A stretch of 64,000 nt of DNA from Streptomyces sp. SJL17-4 (GCF_036826855.1 NZ_CP104578.1:3038001-3102000); one strand, 5' to 3'. Shown: positions 26,162 through 34,500, counted from the first letter of the stretch. Translations and numbers: made by a program. Notes: a model not told the origin generated them from the sequence alone.

Positions 26162-26917
26162 TCAGTTCCAGGCGTTGTTCTGGTTCTGGGCGTGGGAGCC
26201 GTGCTGTCCGGCGCCGAACTGGGCGGCGATGCCCTGGCCGATGGCCGCGTTCTGCGGGGGCATGACCTCGCTGGGCTGGACGAGCGCGAAGCCCTGGCCG
26301 AGGAAGCTGAGTTCCCAGCCCTCGCCGGTGTTGCCGCGGCGGCTGCGGACGCTGGAGTTGTGCGTCTGCGCCTGCATCTGGACGCGCAGCCCGGTGGACC
26401 AGGCGACGATGGCGTCCGCGTCGACGCTCACGTACTTCTCGGGCGTGACCTGCATCATCAGCGGCTGCCCCGAGGTCATCAGGGCGACCCGGCCGCGGCC
26501 GGAGATGTTGAGCTGGTACTTGCCGGTGCCGGAGACGCCGTACTGGCTGTCGACGGCGATGACCTCGGTGTGGAGGCTCGAGTCGAGCGCCAGGACGTAG
26601 GCGCTGTCGACGGTCAGGCCCTCCTGCTCGACGTCCACGACGTGGACGTACTGGGCGAGGTTGGCGAAGTAGACCGTGCCCTGGCCGGAGCAGCGCATCA
26701 GGTCCAGGCCCTCACCGGTGCGGGCCTGGGCCCGCCGCTGGCTCGGGGTCTTGTACTCGCCGTCGAAGTCGACGAGTCCCTGGTACGCGACCATGGCGCC
26801 CTTGCGGGCCAGGATGTCGTCCTGCCCGGTGAGGCTGACCCGCAGGAGCTGCGGGTTCTGGATGACGTACCGCTCCTGGCTCTGCTGTTCGGCGTGGTTG
26901 AAAAGCGGGCTCTGCAT
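26162..26917 (-). CDS. AIM24-family protein, copy C
   Basis: The 251-residue product is a beta-rich AIM24-domain (formerly DUF124/TIGR00266-like) protein: 'GQDDILARKGAMVAYQGLVD', 'DLMRCSGQGTVYFA', 'GRGRVALMTSGQPLMMQVTP' and 'VDADAIVAWSTGLRVQMQ'. The C-terminus is Gln/Asn/Gly-rich. Bacterial AIM24 proteins have unknown function; the yeast namesake is mitochondrial. It is the last of three adjacent paralogues on the minus strand, 19 bp after the middle copy, so a three-gene operon is clear. No signal peptide is present. Confidence 0.9.
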   Translation of the reverse strand: MQSPLFNHAEQQSQERYVIQNPQLLRVSLTGQDDILARKGAMVAYQGLVDFDGEYKTPSQRRAQARTGEGLDLMRCSGQGTVYFANLAQYVHVVDVEQEGLTVDSAYVLALDSSLHTEVIAVDSQYGVSGTGKYQLNISGRGRVALMTSGQPLMMQVTPEKYVSVDADAIVAWSTGLRVQMQAQTHNSSVRSRRGNTGEGWELSFLGQGFALVQPSEVMPPQNAAIGQGIAAQFGAGQHGSHAQNQNNAWN

Positions 26918-26936
26918 GGTGTGTTCTCGCTTCCCC

Positions 26937-27617
26937 TCAGCCCCGGATCCGCAGGCGGTCGGTGCTGTCCTCGCTCGGCTGTACGACGACGATGCCCTGG
27001 CCCGAGAAGGCCATCTGGAATGCCTCGCCGCTGCCCCGCCCGATGAGGGAGGACGCCTTGAAGCTGCGCTTGCCCTTGACCTTGAGCGACGGCGACCAGG
27101 CGACGAGCGCGTCGGGGTCGACGTACGTCTCGTCGTCGCCGCGGCCGCAGTCGACCACGATCGGCGTGCCGCGCGAGGTCAGGGCGACCCAGCCGGTGCC
27201 GGCGATCTCCACGTTGAACAGGCCCTGGCCGGCGAACTTGGCGAGTCCCTTGACCTGCTCGACGCCCCACTGGAGGTGGGCGTCGAAGGCGAGCAGGTTG
27301 GTGCCGTTGACCGAGATCGAGTCGTTCTGCAGGTTGATCACGACGACGTCGGCGCCGTAGTCGGCGAGGTAGAGCAGTCCGTCGCCGGAGCACTTCATGA
27401 TGGGCGCGCCCTCGCCGGTGGCCCACTGCTTGGCGACCTGGCGGGCGGCGGGCGGGTTGGGCTCGTAGGTGATGTAGCCCTCGTAGGAGACCATCGAGCC
27501 GGTCCGGGCGTAGAGGTCCTGGCCGGAGGCCATGGCCACCCTGAGCATGGTGCGGCCGTGGTTCTCCATCCGGGCCGCGACGGGGGTCGGGGCGTAGCCC
27601 GCGAGTTGCTGGTTCAT
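26937..27617 (-). CDS. AIM24-family protein, copy B
   Basis: A 226-residue AIM24-domain protein, paralogous to both neighbours. Shared blocks are 'GQDLYARTGSMVSYEGYITY', 'IMKCSGDGLLYLADYGADV' and 'PDALVAWSPSLKVKGK'. It begins at ATG 27615-27617, 14 bp after the TerD-AIM24 gene stop. The three copies differ enough to suggest distinct roles, perhaps as subunits of one assembly; this is inference. No catalytic motif or membrane segment is visible. Confidence 0.9.
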   Translation of the reverse strand: MNQQLAGYAPTPVAARMENHGRTMLRVAMASGQDLYARTGSMVSYEGYITYEPNPPAARQVAKQWATGEGAPIMKCSGDGLLYLADYGADVVVINLQNDSISVNGTNLLAFDAHLQWGVEQVKGLAKFAGQGLFNVEIAGTGWVALTSRGTPIVVDCGRGDDETYVDPDALVAWSPSLKVKGKRSFKASSLIGRGSGEAFQMAFSGQGIVVVQPSEDSTDRLRIRG

Positions 27618-27631
27618 GACTTCGGGCTCCC

Positions 27632-29299
27632 TCAGACCTCGTAGGGCTGGACGACGATGAAGTTGCCGGGGGCTCCCCGGAACTGGAGGTTCACGGTCTC
27701 CCCGCTGTGGCCGGGGTAGGCGTTGCGCCGGAGCCGGACCTGGCTGGAGAGGATGACCTGGGACGCGGACGACCAGGCGACGACGGCGTTGCAGTCGGCG
27801 AAGGTGGTCGGCGTGACGGGAAGCACCACGGGCACGCCGTGGGTCTTCACGACGACGGTGCCGGTGCCCTGGAACTGCATGGTGAACAGGGCTCCGCCGG
27901 GGATGCCGTGGCCCTCGATGCGCCGTACCTCGTACTGCAGGGACTCGTCGAACGCGAGGACGTTCTCCGCGGAGACGCAGATGCCGTCGCCCTGGAGCTC
28001 GATCGGGTGCAGGTGGGCACCCTCCTCGGCGAGGAAGAGCTGGCCGCGGCCGGTGCAGCGCATCAGCTGCATCTCCTGGCCGGTGGCGTTGCCGACGATC
28101 CGACCGGTGAAGCCGGCGCCCTTGTGGGAGAAGTCGACCTTGCCCTGGTACATGACCATGGAGCCCTGCCGGGCGAGCACGGGCGTGCCGCCCATGGCCA
28201 GGTCGACCCGCATGAGCTGCTGGTTCTGCGGGGTCCAGCGGGCGCCGGTGGGGGTCTCCTTGTACGGCGCGAGCGCTGCGGCGAGGCCCGCTCCGGTCGC
28301 CGGGACACCCTGCGGGACGCCGGGCTGCTGACCGTACGGCGGCTGCTGGCCGTACGGGGCGGGCGCGGCCTGCCCGTAGGGGGCCTGCGGCGGCTGGCCG
28401 GGGTACTGGCCGGGCGCCTGCGGCGGGACCTGTCCGGGGTACTGGCCCGGGGGCTGTCCCGGGACCTGGCCGTACCCGGGGGGCTGCTGCCCGTACGGGG
28501 CCGGGGCCGGTGCGGGCGGCGGGACCGGGGCGGGCGCCATCGGCGCCACCATGGTCGGCGCCGTGTGCACCGGCGGCACGGGCGCGGGCGGAGCCTGCGG
28601 CGCGCCGAAGGCCGGCGCGGGGGCCGGTGCGGGCGCGGGTGCGGGTGCCGGAGGAGCGCCGAAGGCGAGCGCGGGTGCCGGGGCCGCGGGGGCGCCGAAC
28701 GCCGGGGGCGCCGTCGCCTGCGGCGGCGCTGCGAAGCCGGGCGCGGCCTGCTGCTGCGCGGCGGGCTCCTCCTCGGCGACCTCGCCGCCGAAGTTCCGCA
28801 GGAGCGCGTCGAGGCCACCGTCGAAGCCCTGGCCGACGGCGGCGAACCGCCAGACGTCCTTGAGATAGAAGTCGCCGAGCATCACCGCGCGCTCGGTGGT
28901 GAACTCCGCGCCGGTGAAGGCGTACCGGGCGACCTCCTCGCCGCCTGCCACGATCCGCAGGTGACCGGGGCCGACCTGGGACATCTGGCCGGCGCCGTCG
29001 ATGGTCGCGGTGAACGACAGCTTGTGGATGTTGGCGGGGATGCGGTCGAGAGTCACGCGGAAGGACTCGGTGTCACCGGACTGCGCCCCGAGCAGCTGGA
29101 CGGACTCCTCGGGAGTCTTCGGCTGGTTGAAGAAGACGAAGTAGCGGTCGTCGGAGAGCCGCTCGTCCGCGTCGAGTCCGAAACAGCTGATGTCGAAGGT
29201 CAGTCCGGGCGCCGCGATCTGCACACCGATGTACAGATCGGTACCCGCGGTGAGATCACTGATCTTGGCCTTGTGGCCGCGTTGGAATTCCCTGGCCAT
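27632..29299 (-). CDS. TerD-AIM24 fusion protein with Pro/Ala linker
   Basis: The 555-residue protein has an N-terminal TerD domain (1 to about 180) with the calcium-binding-type acidic strand 'DADERLSDDRYFVFFNQPKT'. A long Pro/Ala/Gln/Tyr-rich linker (about 190-345, repeats such as 'GQYPGQ' and 'APAPAF') leads to a C-terminal AIM24 domain (about 350-550). TerD proteins bind calcium and belong to the tellurite/stress-linked Ter complexes found at membranes. The ATG at 29297-29299 (MAREF...) is chosen. It leads the three-gene AIM24 operon. The fusion itself ties AIM24 function to Ter-type stress systems. Confidence 0.92.
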   Translation of the reverse strand: MAREFQRGHKAKISDLTAGTDLYIGVQIAAPGLTFDISCFGLDADERLSDDRYFVFFNQPKTPEESVQLLGAQSGDTESFRVTLDRIPANIHKLSFTATIDGAGQMSQVGPGHLRIVAGGEEVARYAFTGAEFTTERAVMLGDFYLKDVWRFAAVGQGFDGGLDALLRNFGGEVAEEEPAAQQQAAPGFAAPPQATAPPAFGAPAAPAPALAFGAPPAPAPAPAPAPAPAFGAPQAPPAPVPPVHTAPTMVAPMAPAPVPPPAPAPAPYGQQPPGYGQVPGQPPGQYPGQVPPQAPGQYPGQPPQAPYGQAAPAPYGQQPPYGQQPGVPQGVPATGAGLAAALAPYKETPTGARWTPQNQQLMRVDLAMGGTPVLARQGSMVMYQGKVDFSHKGAGFTGRIVGNATGQEMQLMRCTGRGQLFLAEEGAHLHPIELQGDGICVSAENVLAFDESLQYEVRRIEGHGIPGGALFTMQFQGTGTVVVKTHGVPVVLPVTPTTFADCNAVVAWSSASQVILSSQVRLRRNAYPGHSGETVNLQFRGAPGNFIVVQPYEV

Positions 29300-29478
29300 G
29301 CGTAACGACCGTCCCCCATCCCGAATGGCGAATGCTCGCGCCAGGCTAGCCGCTGAGTGCGACATTGAGACAGCGCAGGTCGTTTTCGGTACGGAATCGG
29401 GAAACCCCGGTCACGCACGCGTACCGCCGGGGTCACTCCTCGTGAGCGTGAGGATGCACTCCCCGCGAGGGCCCGAGG

Positions 29479-30054
29479 TCACTCCTCGCGAGCGGTCGGG
29501 ACGTGCGGCAGGCGCTCGGCGGCGACCACGCCCTCCAGGTAGCCGCGCGCCCGCTCGGTGCGGGGGTACGCCTCCAGGAGCCGCCAGAAGCGGGGGCCGT
29601 GGCCGGGGACGAGCAGATGGGCCAGCTCGTGCAGGAGGACGTAGTCCACGACGTACTCGGGCATGCCCTGGAGCCGGTGGGAGAGGCGGATGCTGCCCTC
29701 CGAGGGGGTGCAGGAGCCCCAGCGGGTGTTCTGGTTGGTGACCCAGCGCACGGAGCCGGGGCGGGCCCGGCCGCCGAAGTACTGCTCGGACAGCCGCAGC
29801 GACCGCTCGGTCAGCTCGCGGTCCCCGAGGACGCTGCGGCTCTCCTGGGCGGCGAGCTTGTCCAGCATCACGCCGACCCAGCGGCGCTCCTCGGCCTCGG
29901 ACATCCGGGCCGGGATGAGCACGACGGTGCGGTCGCCCTCGCGGTACGCCGAGACGGTTCTGCTCCGTCGTGGGCTTCTGCGGACCTCGACCGCGTTCGT
30001 CCCCGCACCGCGGTGCGGCTTGTCGGTCACGCTGCGCTGTGGGTCGGCGGGCAC
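29479..30054 (-). CDS. YgjP-like (DUF45) metallopeptidase
   Basis: The 191-residue product has the zinc motif H-E-L-A-H in 'YVLLHELAHLLVPGHGPRFW', with the downstream 'GPRFW' typical of the YgjP/WLM-like M48-related group. The preceding 'NTRWGSCTPSEGSIRLSHRL' is also a family signature. There is no export signal, so it is cytosolic; the substrate is unknown. GTG at 30052-30054 is chosen because upstream codons lose family character. A 20-nt direct repeat (GRGGTCACTCCTCGYGAGCG, 29431 and 29474) spans its 3' end. It is divergent from the ThiF-like gene. Confidence 0.88.
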   Translation of the reverse strand: MPADPQRSVTDKPHRGAGTNAVEVRRSPRRSRTVSAYREGDRTVVLIPARMSEAEERRWVGVMLDKLAAQESRSVLGDRELTERSLRLSEQYFGGRARPGSVRWVTNQNTRWGSCTPSEGSIRLSHRLQGMPEYVVDYVLLHELAHLLVPGHGPRFWRLLEAYPRTERARGYLEGVVAAERLPHVPTAREE

Positions 30055-30277
30055 GGCCCCGACGTTACCCGCTGTCAGCGGGAGAAGTCCCGCCTCCGGG
30101 GTGGTTTCGGCAACGATCCGCTCACACCCCACACGATTCGAATGACTAATCCCCCTGCCTGTGGACAACTTTCGGCGGCCGTCACGGCGGCGGGGCATTC
30201 TCGACTCGGGACGGCGAAAGGCCGTTGTCGATCATGAAGCTGTCGATCATGAATGCGGGGTGGGGGAAATGCATCCG

Positions 30278-31408
30278 ATGGTGAAACCGGCGCTGCGGCG
30301 CGCCTGGCGGAGTCTCCGCGGCGTGCAGTTCGGGGTCACCCCCGCGCACGCGGTGGTGCTCGACCCGATCGACCAGGGGACGGGGACCCTGCTCGGGCTG
30401 CTCGACGGTACCCGCGGGACCGAGCTGCTCCGGGCCGAGGCGAGGACGCTCGGCCTGCCGCCCGGACGCCTGGAGGGGCTGCTCGGGCGGCTCGAGTCGG
30501 CGGGGCTGCTCGCCGATGCCTCGACGGGGCGGCCGGGGAAGGCCGGGCCGACGGCCGGCGCGGTGGACACCGCCCTCGACCCGCTCCGTGCCGATCTCGC
30601 CTCCCTCTCCGTCGTCCACCCCGAGCCGGAGCGGGCGCTACGGACCCTGGCGGCCCGGCGGGCCGTGCGCGTCCAGGTCCGGGGCGCGGGGCGGGTGGGG
30701 GCGATGGTGGCGGTGCTGCTCGCGGCGGCGGGCGTGGGCGGGGTCGAGGTCGTCGACTCGGGCCGGGTCGAGCCCTGGGAGACGGCCCCGGGCGGACTGC
30801 CGGCCGAGGCCGTCGGCGAGCGTCGGGCGGCGGCGGCCCGCCGGCTGGTCGGCCGGTGGCGGCGGGCGCGCGGCCCGAGCGGCCCGGGTGAGGGCTCCGG
30901 CGGGCTCGGCATGTCACTCGTCGTGGTGACACCGCGGGACGGACTCGGCGCGTACGTCCCCGATCCGCTGCCGGCCCAGCGGTGGGTCACCACGGGGACC
31001 CCGCATCTGTACGCCGGGGTCCTCGAGGCGACGGGAGTCGTCGGGCCGCTCGTCCTGCCGGGCGGCACGGCGTGCGCGCGCTGTCTTCAGGAGGAGCGGA
31101 CGGACCGGGAGTCGGACTGGCCCCGGCTGCTGGCCCAGTGGCGCTCCGGCGCCCCGCATCCCCTGCCCGCCTGCGACCTGGGGCTCGCGACGGCGGTGGC
31201 GGGTCTTGCCGCCGCGCATGCGCTGGCCTTCCTCGACGGGGATCTCCCGGCGAGCACGGGCACCCGCTGGGAGACGTCACTGCCGCTGTTGGAGTGGCGG
31301 GCGGAGCGGCTGAGACCCCATCCGGCCTGTCCTTGCGGGGCGGCCCGCGGCCGAGAGGGGGAGCGCGCCTCGGCAGCCGGAGGCGCGCAGGACACAATGG
31401 CGGGGTAA
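30278..31408 (+). CDS. ThiF/E1-like adenylyltransferase homologue
   Basis: A 376-residue protein with a ThiF-type Rossmann core: 'VRGAGRVGAMVAVLLAAAGV' then 'VEVVDSGRVEPWE'. CxxC-type cysteines appear in 'GTACARCLQEE' and 'HPACPCG', as in zinc-binding E1 enzymes. The adenylation Arg/Lys residues of ThiF/MoeB are hard to place, so it may be a degenerate member. ATG at 30278 has GGGGGA 10 nt upstream; the ATG at 30269 is too near that site. The leader has a TGTCGATCATGAA direct repeat (30226 and 30241). No carrier protein is nearby. Confidence 0.8.
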   Translation: MVKPALRRAWRSLRGVQFGVTPAHAVVLDPIDQGTGTLLGLLDGTRGTELLRAEARTLGLPPGRLEGLLGRLESAGLLADASTGRPGKAGPTAGAVDTALDPLRADLASLSVVHPEPERALRTLAARRAVRVQVRGAGRVGAMVAVLLAAAGVGGVEVVDSGRVEPWETAPGGLPAEAVGERRAAAARRLVGRWRRARGPSGPGEGSGGLGMSLVVVTPRDGLGAYVPDPLPAQRWVTTGTPHLYAGVLEATGVVGPLVLPGGTACARCLQEERTDRESDWPRLLAQWRSGAPHPLPACDLGLATAVAGLAAAHALAFLDGDLPASTGTRWETSLPLLEWRAERLRPHPACPCGAARGREGERASAAGGAQDTMAG

Positions 31409-31410
31409 CG

Positions 31411-31456
31411 GCCCTGCGCGGCACGGCAGGGTTAACCGCCCTGCGCGGCACGGCAG
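31411..31456. repeat. 19-bp direct repeat before the UbiB-like gene
   Basis: GCCCTGCGCGGCACGGCAG occurs at 31411-31429 and again at 31438-31456, with period 27 bp and TAAC preceding both. It fills the short gap between the ThiF-like stop and the UbiB-like ribosome-binding site. Confidence 0.8.
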
Positions 31457-31476
31457 TCTGGGTTTTGGAGGGGCGT

Positions 31477-32838
31477 ATGTCTGATCTTCCCCGGAAGGCG
31501 GTCACCCGGACCGCCAAGTTGGCCGCGTTGCCACTCGGCTTCGCGGGCCGGGCCACATGGGGCCTGGGCAAGCGGATCGGCGGGAGATCGGCGGAGCTCG
31601 TCGCCCGCGAACTCCAGCAGCGCACGGCCGAGCAGCTGTTCAAGGTGCTCGGTGAGCTCAAGGGCGGGGCAATGAAGTTCGGGCAGGCGCTGTCCGTCTT
31701 CGAGTCGGCCCTCCCCGAGGAGGTGGCCGGGCCCTATCGGGCGGCCCTGACGAAGCTTCAGGACGCGGCGCCGCCGATGCCGACGCGCACCGTGCACGCC
31801 GTCCTCGAGGAGCGGCTGGGCGCGGAGTGGCGGGAGCTGTTCCTGGAGTTCGAGGACAAGCCGGCGGCGGCCGCCTCGATCGGGCAGGTGCACCGGGCCG
31901 TGTGGCACGACGGGCGCGAGGTCGCGGTGAAGGTGCAGTACCCGGGCGCCGGGGAGGCACTGCTCTCCGACCTGACGCAGTTGAGCCGCTTCGCCCGGCT
32001 GCTCGGCCCGCTGATTCCGGGGATGGACATCAAGCCGCTGATCACCGAGATGCGGGACCGGGTCTCGGAGGAGTTGGACTACGCCCTGGAGGCGGCGGCC
32101 CAGCAGAAGCACGCGGAGGAGTTCGCGGACGACCCCGACGTGCTGGTGCCGGCGGTGGTGCACCGGGCGGACCAGGTCCTGGTGACCGAGTGGATGGACG
32201 GCATCCCGCTCGCGGAGGTGATCGCGGACGGTACGGAGGAGCAGCGGGACCGGGCGGGACAGCTCCTGGCCCGCTTCCTCTTCTCGGGCCCCGCGCGCAC
32301 CGGTCTGCTGCACGCCGATCCGCACCCGGGGAACTTCCGGCTGCTTCCGGGCGCCGACGAGGACGCGGGACCGGAGAGCTGGCGGCTCGGGGTGCTCGAC
32401 TTCGGCACGGTGGACCGGCTCCCGGGCGGGCTACCGGAGACGATCGGCATCTGTCTGCGGATGGCGCTGGAAGGCGAGGCCGAGACCGTCTACGAGCTGC
32501 TGCGGGCGGACGGCTTCGTCAAGAAGTCCGTGGCGCTCGACCCCGACGCGGTCCTGGAGTACCTGCTGCCGATCATCGAACCGGCCGAGGCGGAGTCCTT
32601 CCTCTTCACCCGCGGCTGGATGCGCACCCAGGCGGCCCGCATCGCCGATCCCCGGTCCCCCGCCCACCAGTTGGGCAAGCAGCTCAACCTGCCGCCCTCG
32701 TACCTGCTGATACACCGGGTGACGCTGAGCACCATCGGGGTGCTGTGTCAGTTGAACGCGACGGTACGGCTGCGGGCCGAGCTGGAGGAGTGGCTGCCGG
32801 GCTTCGTGGCGGACCGGGGGGCGGCCACCGCCGACTGA
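31477..32838 (+). CDS. ABC1/UbiB/AarF-family atypical kinase
   Basis: The 453-residue product has the UbiB signatures: K-x-G-Q in 'GGAMKFGQALS', the Ala-rich loop 'AAASIGQVHRAVW', the ATP-site Lys in 'VAVKVQYPG', the catalytic-loop 'LLHADPHPGNF' and the metal-binding 'VLDFGTVDRL'. Such proteins act as ATPases or unorthodox kinases in quinone and lipid metabolism. Streptomyces use menaquinone, so the exact substrate is open. ATG at 31477 is preceded by GGAGGGG. It converges on a small Cys protein gene with only 4 bp between stops. Confidence 0.93.
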   Translation: MSDLPRKAVTRTAKLAALPLGFAGRATWGLGKRIGGRSAELVARELQQRTAEQLFKVLGELKGGAMKFGQALSVFESALPEEVAGPYRAALTKLQDAAPPMPTRTVHAVLEERLGAEWRELFLEFEDKPAAAASIGQVHRAVWHDGREVAVKVQYPGAGEALLSDLTQLSRFARLLGPLIPGMDIKPLITEMRDRVSEELDYALEAAAQQKHAEEFADDPDVLVPAVVHRADQVLVTEWMDGIPLAEVIADGTEEQRDRAGQLLARFLFSGPARTGLLHADPHPGNFRLLPGADEDAGPESWRLGVLDFGTVDRLPGGLPETIGICLRMALEGEAETVYELLRADGFVKKSVALDPDAVLEYLLPIIEPAEAESFLFTRGWMRTQAARIADPRSPAHQLGKQLNLPPSYLLIHRVTLSTIGVLCQLNATVRLRAELEEWLPGFVADRGAATAD

Positions 32839-32842
32839 CGGG

Positions 32843-33025
32843 TCACCACCAGGAGGAGTCGAGGCGGCCCTCGATCGCGCGGATGTTGGCGCGGGCGCAG
32901 TCCTCGCAGAAGTAGCTGCGCCGGCCGTTCTCCACCGAACAGGTCCAGGTCAGCGGCAGGGTGTCGGCCGTCTTGCCGCAGCGCGCGCAGACGAGGGGCC
33001 CCTCGGGGGTACGGGCGTCGTTCAC
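32843..33025 (-). CDS. Small zinc-ribbon-like protein
   Basis: A 60-residue protein with two Cys pairs, 'CARCGK' and 'FCEDC', plus a single Cys between them; this is a likely zinc ribbon. It ends in 'SSWW'. The start is GTG at 33023-33025, with AAGG directly upstream. I recognise it only as a short conserved streptomycete protein. It is 4 bp from the convergent UbiB-like stop, with no terminator visible between them. Codon use is normal, which supports it as a real gene. Confidence 0.75.
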   Translation of the reverse strand: MNDARTPEGPLVCARCGKTADTLPLTWTCSVENGRRSYFCEDCARANIRAIEGRLDSSWW

Positions 33026-33106
33026 CCTTGTGACGATAACCCGACGAAGCGCCGCGGCTCGGGCAACGCCCCGCGGGGCGCGGGTTCGGTTACCGCATGG
33101 CGGTCA

Positions 33107-33430
33107 TCAGTGCATGACGGCCATGGCCAGCGCGCGGCGGGCGCGCAGCGAGACGCGCTCGGCGCGGCGCTGCATGCGCCGGGCGGCGACCAGGCGCACG
33201 GCCTGGCGTTCCGCGTCGGCCTCACGGTGTCGCTCGTGCATATGAGCACGGGCCAGGGCTTCTGGGGCGAGTTGCATTTCACGGGTCCTGTTCTGACGCG
33301 CGGTGGGCGCGGCGGAGGGGAAGAAGACTGGGGTAGCGGAGCCGGCGGGCTCGCTGGTGGAAGAGGTCATCGGGGCCTGCTTCTGGGGATCGTGCGTGAG
33401 GGGGCGGTCGATGGTTCCGGTGGCGCTCAT
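33107..33430 (-). CDS. Small basic protein translationally coupled to wblC
   Basis: The 107-residue product has a disordered Ser/Thr/Pro N-terminal half and a C-terminal amphipathic, Arg/Ala/Glu-rich helix (about residues 50-107, 'REMQLAPEALARAHMHERHR' onward). Its ATG (33428-33430) overlaps the wblC stop as ATGA, so it is co-translated with the antibiotic-response regulator. No domain is recognised. By position it should be induced whenever wblC is. The first part of the longer frame upstream is the shadow of wblC and is excluded. Confidence 0.78.
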   Translation of the reverse strand: MSATGTIDRPLTHDPQKQAPMTSSTSEPAGSATPVFFPSAAPTARQNRTREMQLAPEALARAHMHERHREADAERQAVRLVAARRMQRRAERVSLRARRALAMAVMH

Positions 33431-33798
33431 GCCGCGACCGGGTTCTTGCGCGGGCGGCCACGGGGCCGCTTGCGGGCGACGACCACGCCCTGGACGAAGA
33501 GCTCGCCGCCCCAGACGCCCCACGGCTCGCGCCGCTCCTGGGCGCCGGCGAGGCAGGCGGCCACGAGCGGGCAGGTCCGGCAGAGGGACTTCGCGTACTC
33601 GACGTCGGCCGGGGACTCCGCGAAGAAGACCTCCGGGTCGTAGGCGCGACAGGGGACGGGGACGCCGAGGTTCTCGATGGCGTCGTCGAGCGCGGTGAGC
33701 GTGCTGAGGGGGGTCAAAGTGGGGTCCTCCGTGGGGCGGCCGGGCTGGGCGATCGATGCGGAAGGCGGTACGGACGGGGCGTGCGCTTCGAGTTGCAC
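33427..33798 (-). CDS. wblC: WhiB-like antibiotic-resistance regulator WblC (WhiB7)
   Basis: WblC/WhiB7 binds the principal sigma factor and activates intrinsic resistance genes in response to translation inhibitors. The 123-residue protein has the four iron-sulfur cysteines C50, C73, C76 and C82, the G-V-W-G-G turn (94-98) and the AT-hook R-G-R-P-R-K (113-118) that marks this subgroup. GTG at 33796-33798 is the start, with GGAAAG 9 nt upstream. A leader of roughly 650 nt holds a short reading frame, a hairpin and an intrinsic terminator, so transcription attenuation is expected. A small gene overlaps its stop. Confidence 0.96.
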   Translation of the reverse strand: MQLEAHAPSVPPSASIAQPGRPTEDPTLTPLSTLTALDDAIENLGVPVPCRAYDPEVFFAESPADVEYAKSLCRTCPLVAACLAGAQERREPWGVWGGELFVQGVVVARKRPRGRPRKNPVAA

Positions 33799-33913
33799 GG
33801 TGGTCTTTCCTCGTCTGGTCGTTCCGGCCTGTTGACCGGGGTTTCGGCTGGTACCGGGGTGTGTCTGTCCCGAGGCGTCCTCGTGTCGTCGTCCCCGTTC
33901 GGGGACAAACAAA

Positions 33914-33948
33914 AGGGCCGCGGATCCCGGGTGGGGTTCCGCGGCCCT
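33914..33948 (-). terminator. Intrinsic terminator (attenuator) in the wblC leader
   Basis: Arms 33914-33924 and 33938-33948 form a perfect 11-bp GC-rich stem. On the minus strand it is followed by a T-rich run (TTTGTTTG), rare in this genome. It lies 115 nt ahead of the wblC start and 23 nt after the leader ORF stop, so it would end transcription before wblC. Confidence 0.9.
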
Positions 33949-33958
33949 GAAGGCGCCG

Positions 33959-33977
33959 GTCTGATCATGGATCAGAC
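33959..33977 (-). promoter_or_regulatory. 8-bp hairpin across the leader ORF stop codon
   Basis: GTCTGATC (33959-33966) pairs perfectly with 33970-33977. The arm 33970-33977 contains the leader ORF stop (33972-33974). A ribosome terminating there would melt this stem, 10 nt before the terminator hairpin. Confidence 0.7.
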
Positions 33978-34322
33978 TGGATCACTCCAGGGTTCGAGCC
34001 CACGGAAGGCCCACATCTTGTGGTGGTGCGTCGTCGTCTGCTGGGTGCCGGCACCGGTCGCCGCAAAGCCGTAGGCCTTGGCCTTGCCTGCTGCTCCTGC
34101 TTCCAGTGCCTTGGTCGGTCGCTCATTGCGAAGCTCCACGGCAGGCCGCAGACCGGCACCGGCAAGGCCGGAGACGGACAGACCGGTGCCAATGAACGCC
34201 GAGGCGGAGAGGCCGAGCGAGCAGGCGGAGACAACGGAGCGATCGGTCATTTTGGCGGTGCTGACGAAGCCGGCACGGCTGATGAAGCCGGCGGTGCTGG
34301 TCTGAATGACGTTGCTGATCAC
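33972..34322 (-). CDS. Leader ORF (uORF candidate) upstream of wblC
   Basis: This 116-codon frame starts at GTG 34320-34322 with a perfect AGGAGG 9 nt upstream and has coding-like composition. The product is a Ser/Ala/Gly-rich, mildly hydrophobic polypeptide ('GFISRAGFVSTAKMTDRSVV', 'ASAFIGTGLSVSGLAGAGL') ending in 'MWAFRGLEPWSDPV'. No domain is recognised. Between the wblC promoter and the attenuator it fits the conserved upstream ORF reported for wblC/whiB7 leaders, where ribosome behaviour under antibiotics decides read-through. I cannot say whether the full length or a shorter segment is the functional uORF, or whether the protein also has its own role. Confidence 0.75.
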   Translation of the reverse strand: MISNVIQTSTAGFISRAGFVSTAKMTDRSVVSACSLGLSASAFIGTGLSVSGLAGAGLRPAVELRNERPTKALEAGAAGKAKAYGFAATGAGTQQTTTHHHKMWAFRGLEPWSDPV

Positions 34323-34384
34323 GTGGAATCGCCTCCTCTCGGCGTCTCGGAGGGCTCGGGTGCGAGCCGGACCCTCATGTTCGG

Positions 34385-34442
34385 TTGGACAAGTACTGCT
34401 ATTTGGACAAGTACAGCACAGAGACAGGGCTTCTCAGAAGCC
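34385..34442 (-). repeat. Direct repeat and hairpin in the wblC leader
   Basis: TTGGACAAGTAC occurs at 34385-34396 and 34403-34414 (18-bp period, plus-strand reading). Next to it, GGCTTC-TCA-GAAGCC (34428-34442) forms a 6-bp hairpin. Both lie in the early transcribed leader, unusually AT-rich for this genome, and may take part in RNA folding. Confidence 0.6.
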
Positions 34443-34460
34443 GCTGTTTCCGTGGTTAAG

Positions 34461-34500
34461 AACCTATGGGGCTTGACGGGGCAGGCGCAAACTATTTTTC
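34461..34500 (-). promoter_or_regulatory. wblC promoter with AT-rich upstream block
   Basis: On the minus strand TTGCGC (34485-34490) and TAGGTT (34461-34466) are separated by 18 nt. Immediately upstream of the -35 is GAAAAATAGT (34491-34500). An AT-rich block touching the -35 is the known target of the WhiB7 AT-hook, so autoactivation is likely. Confidence 0.78.
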
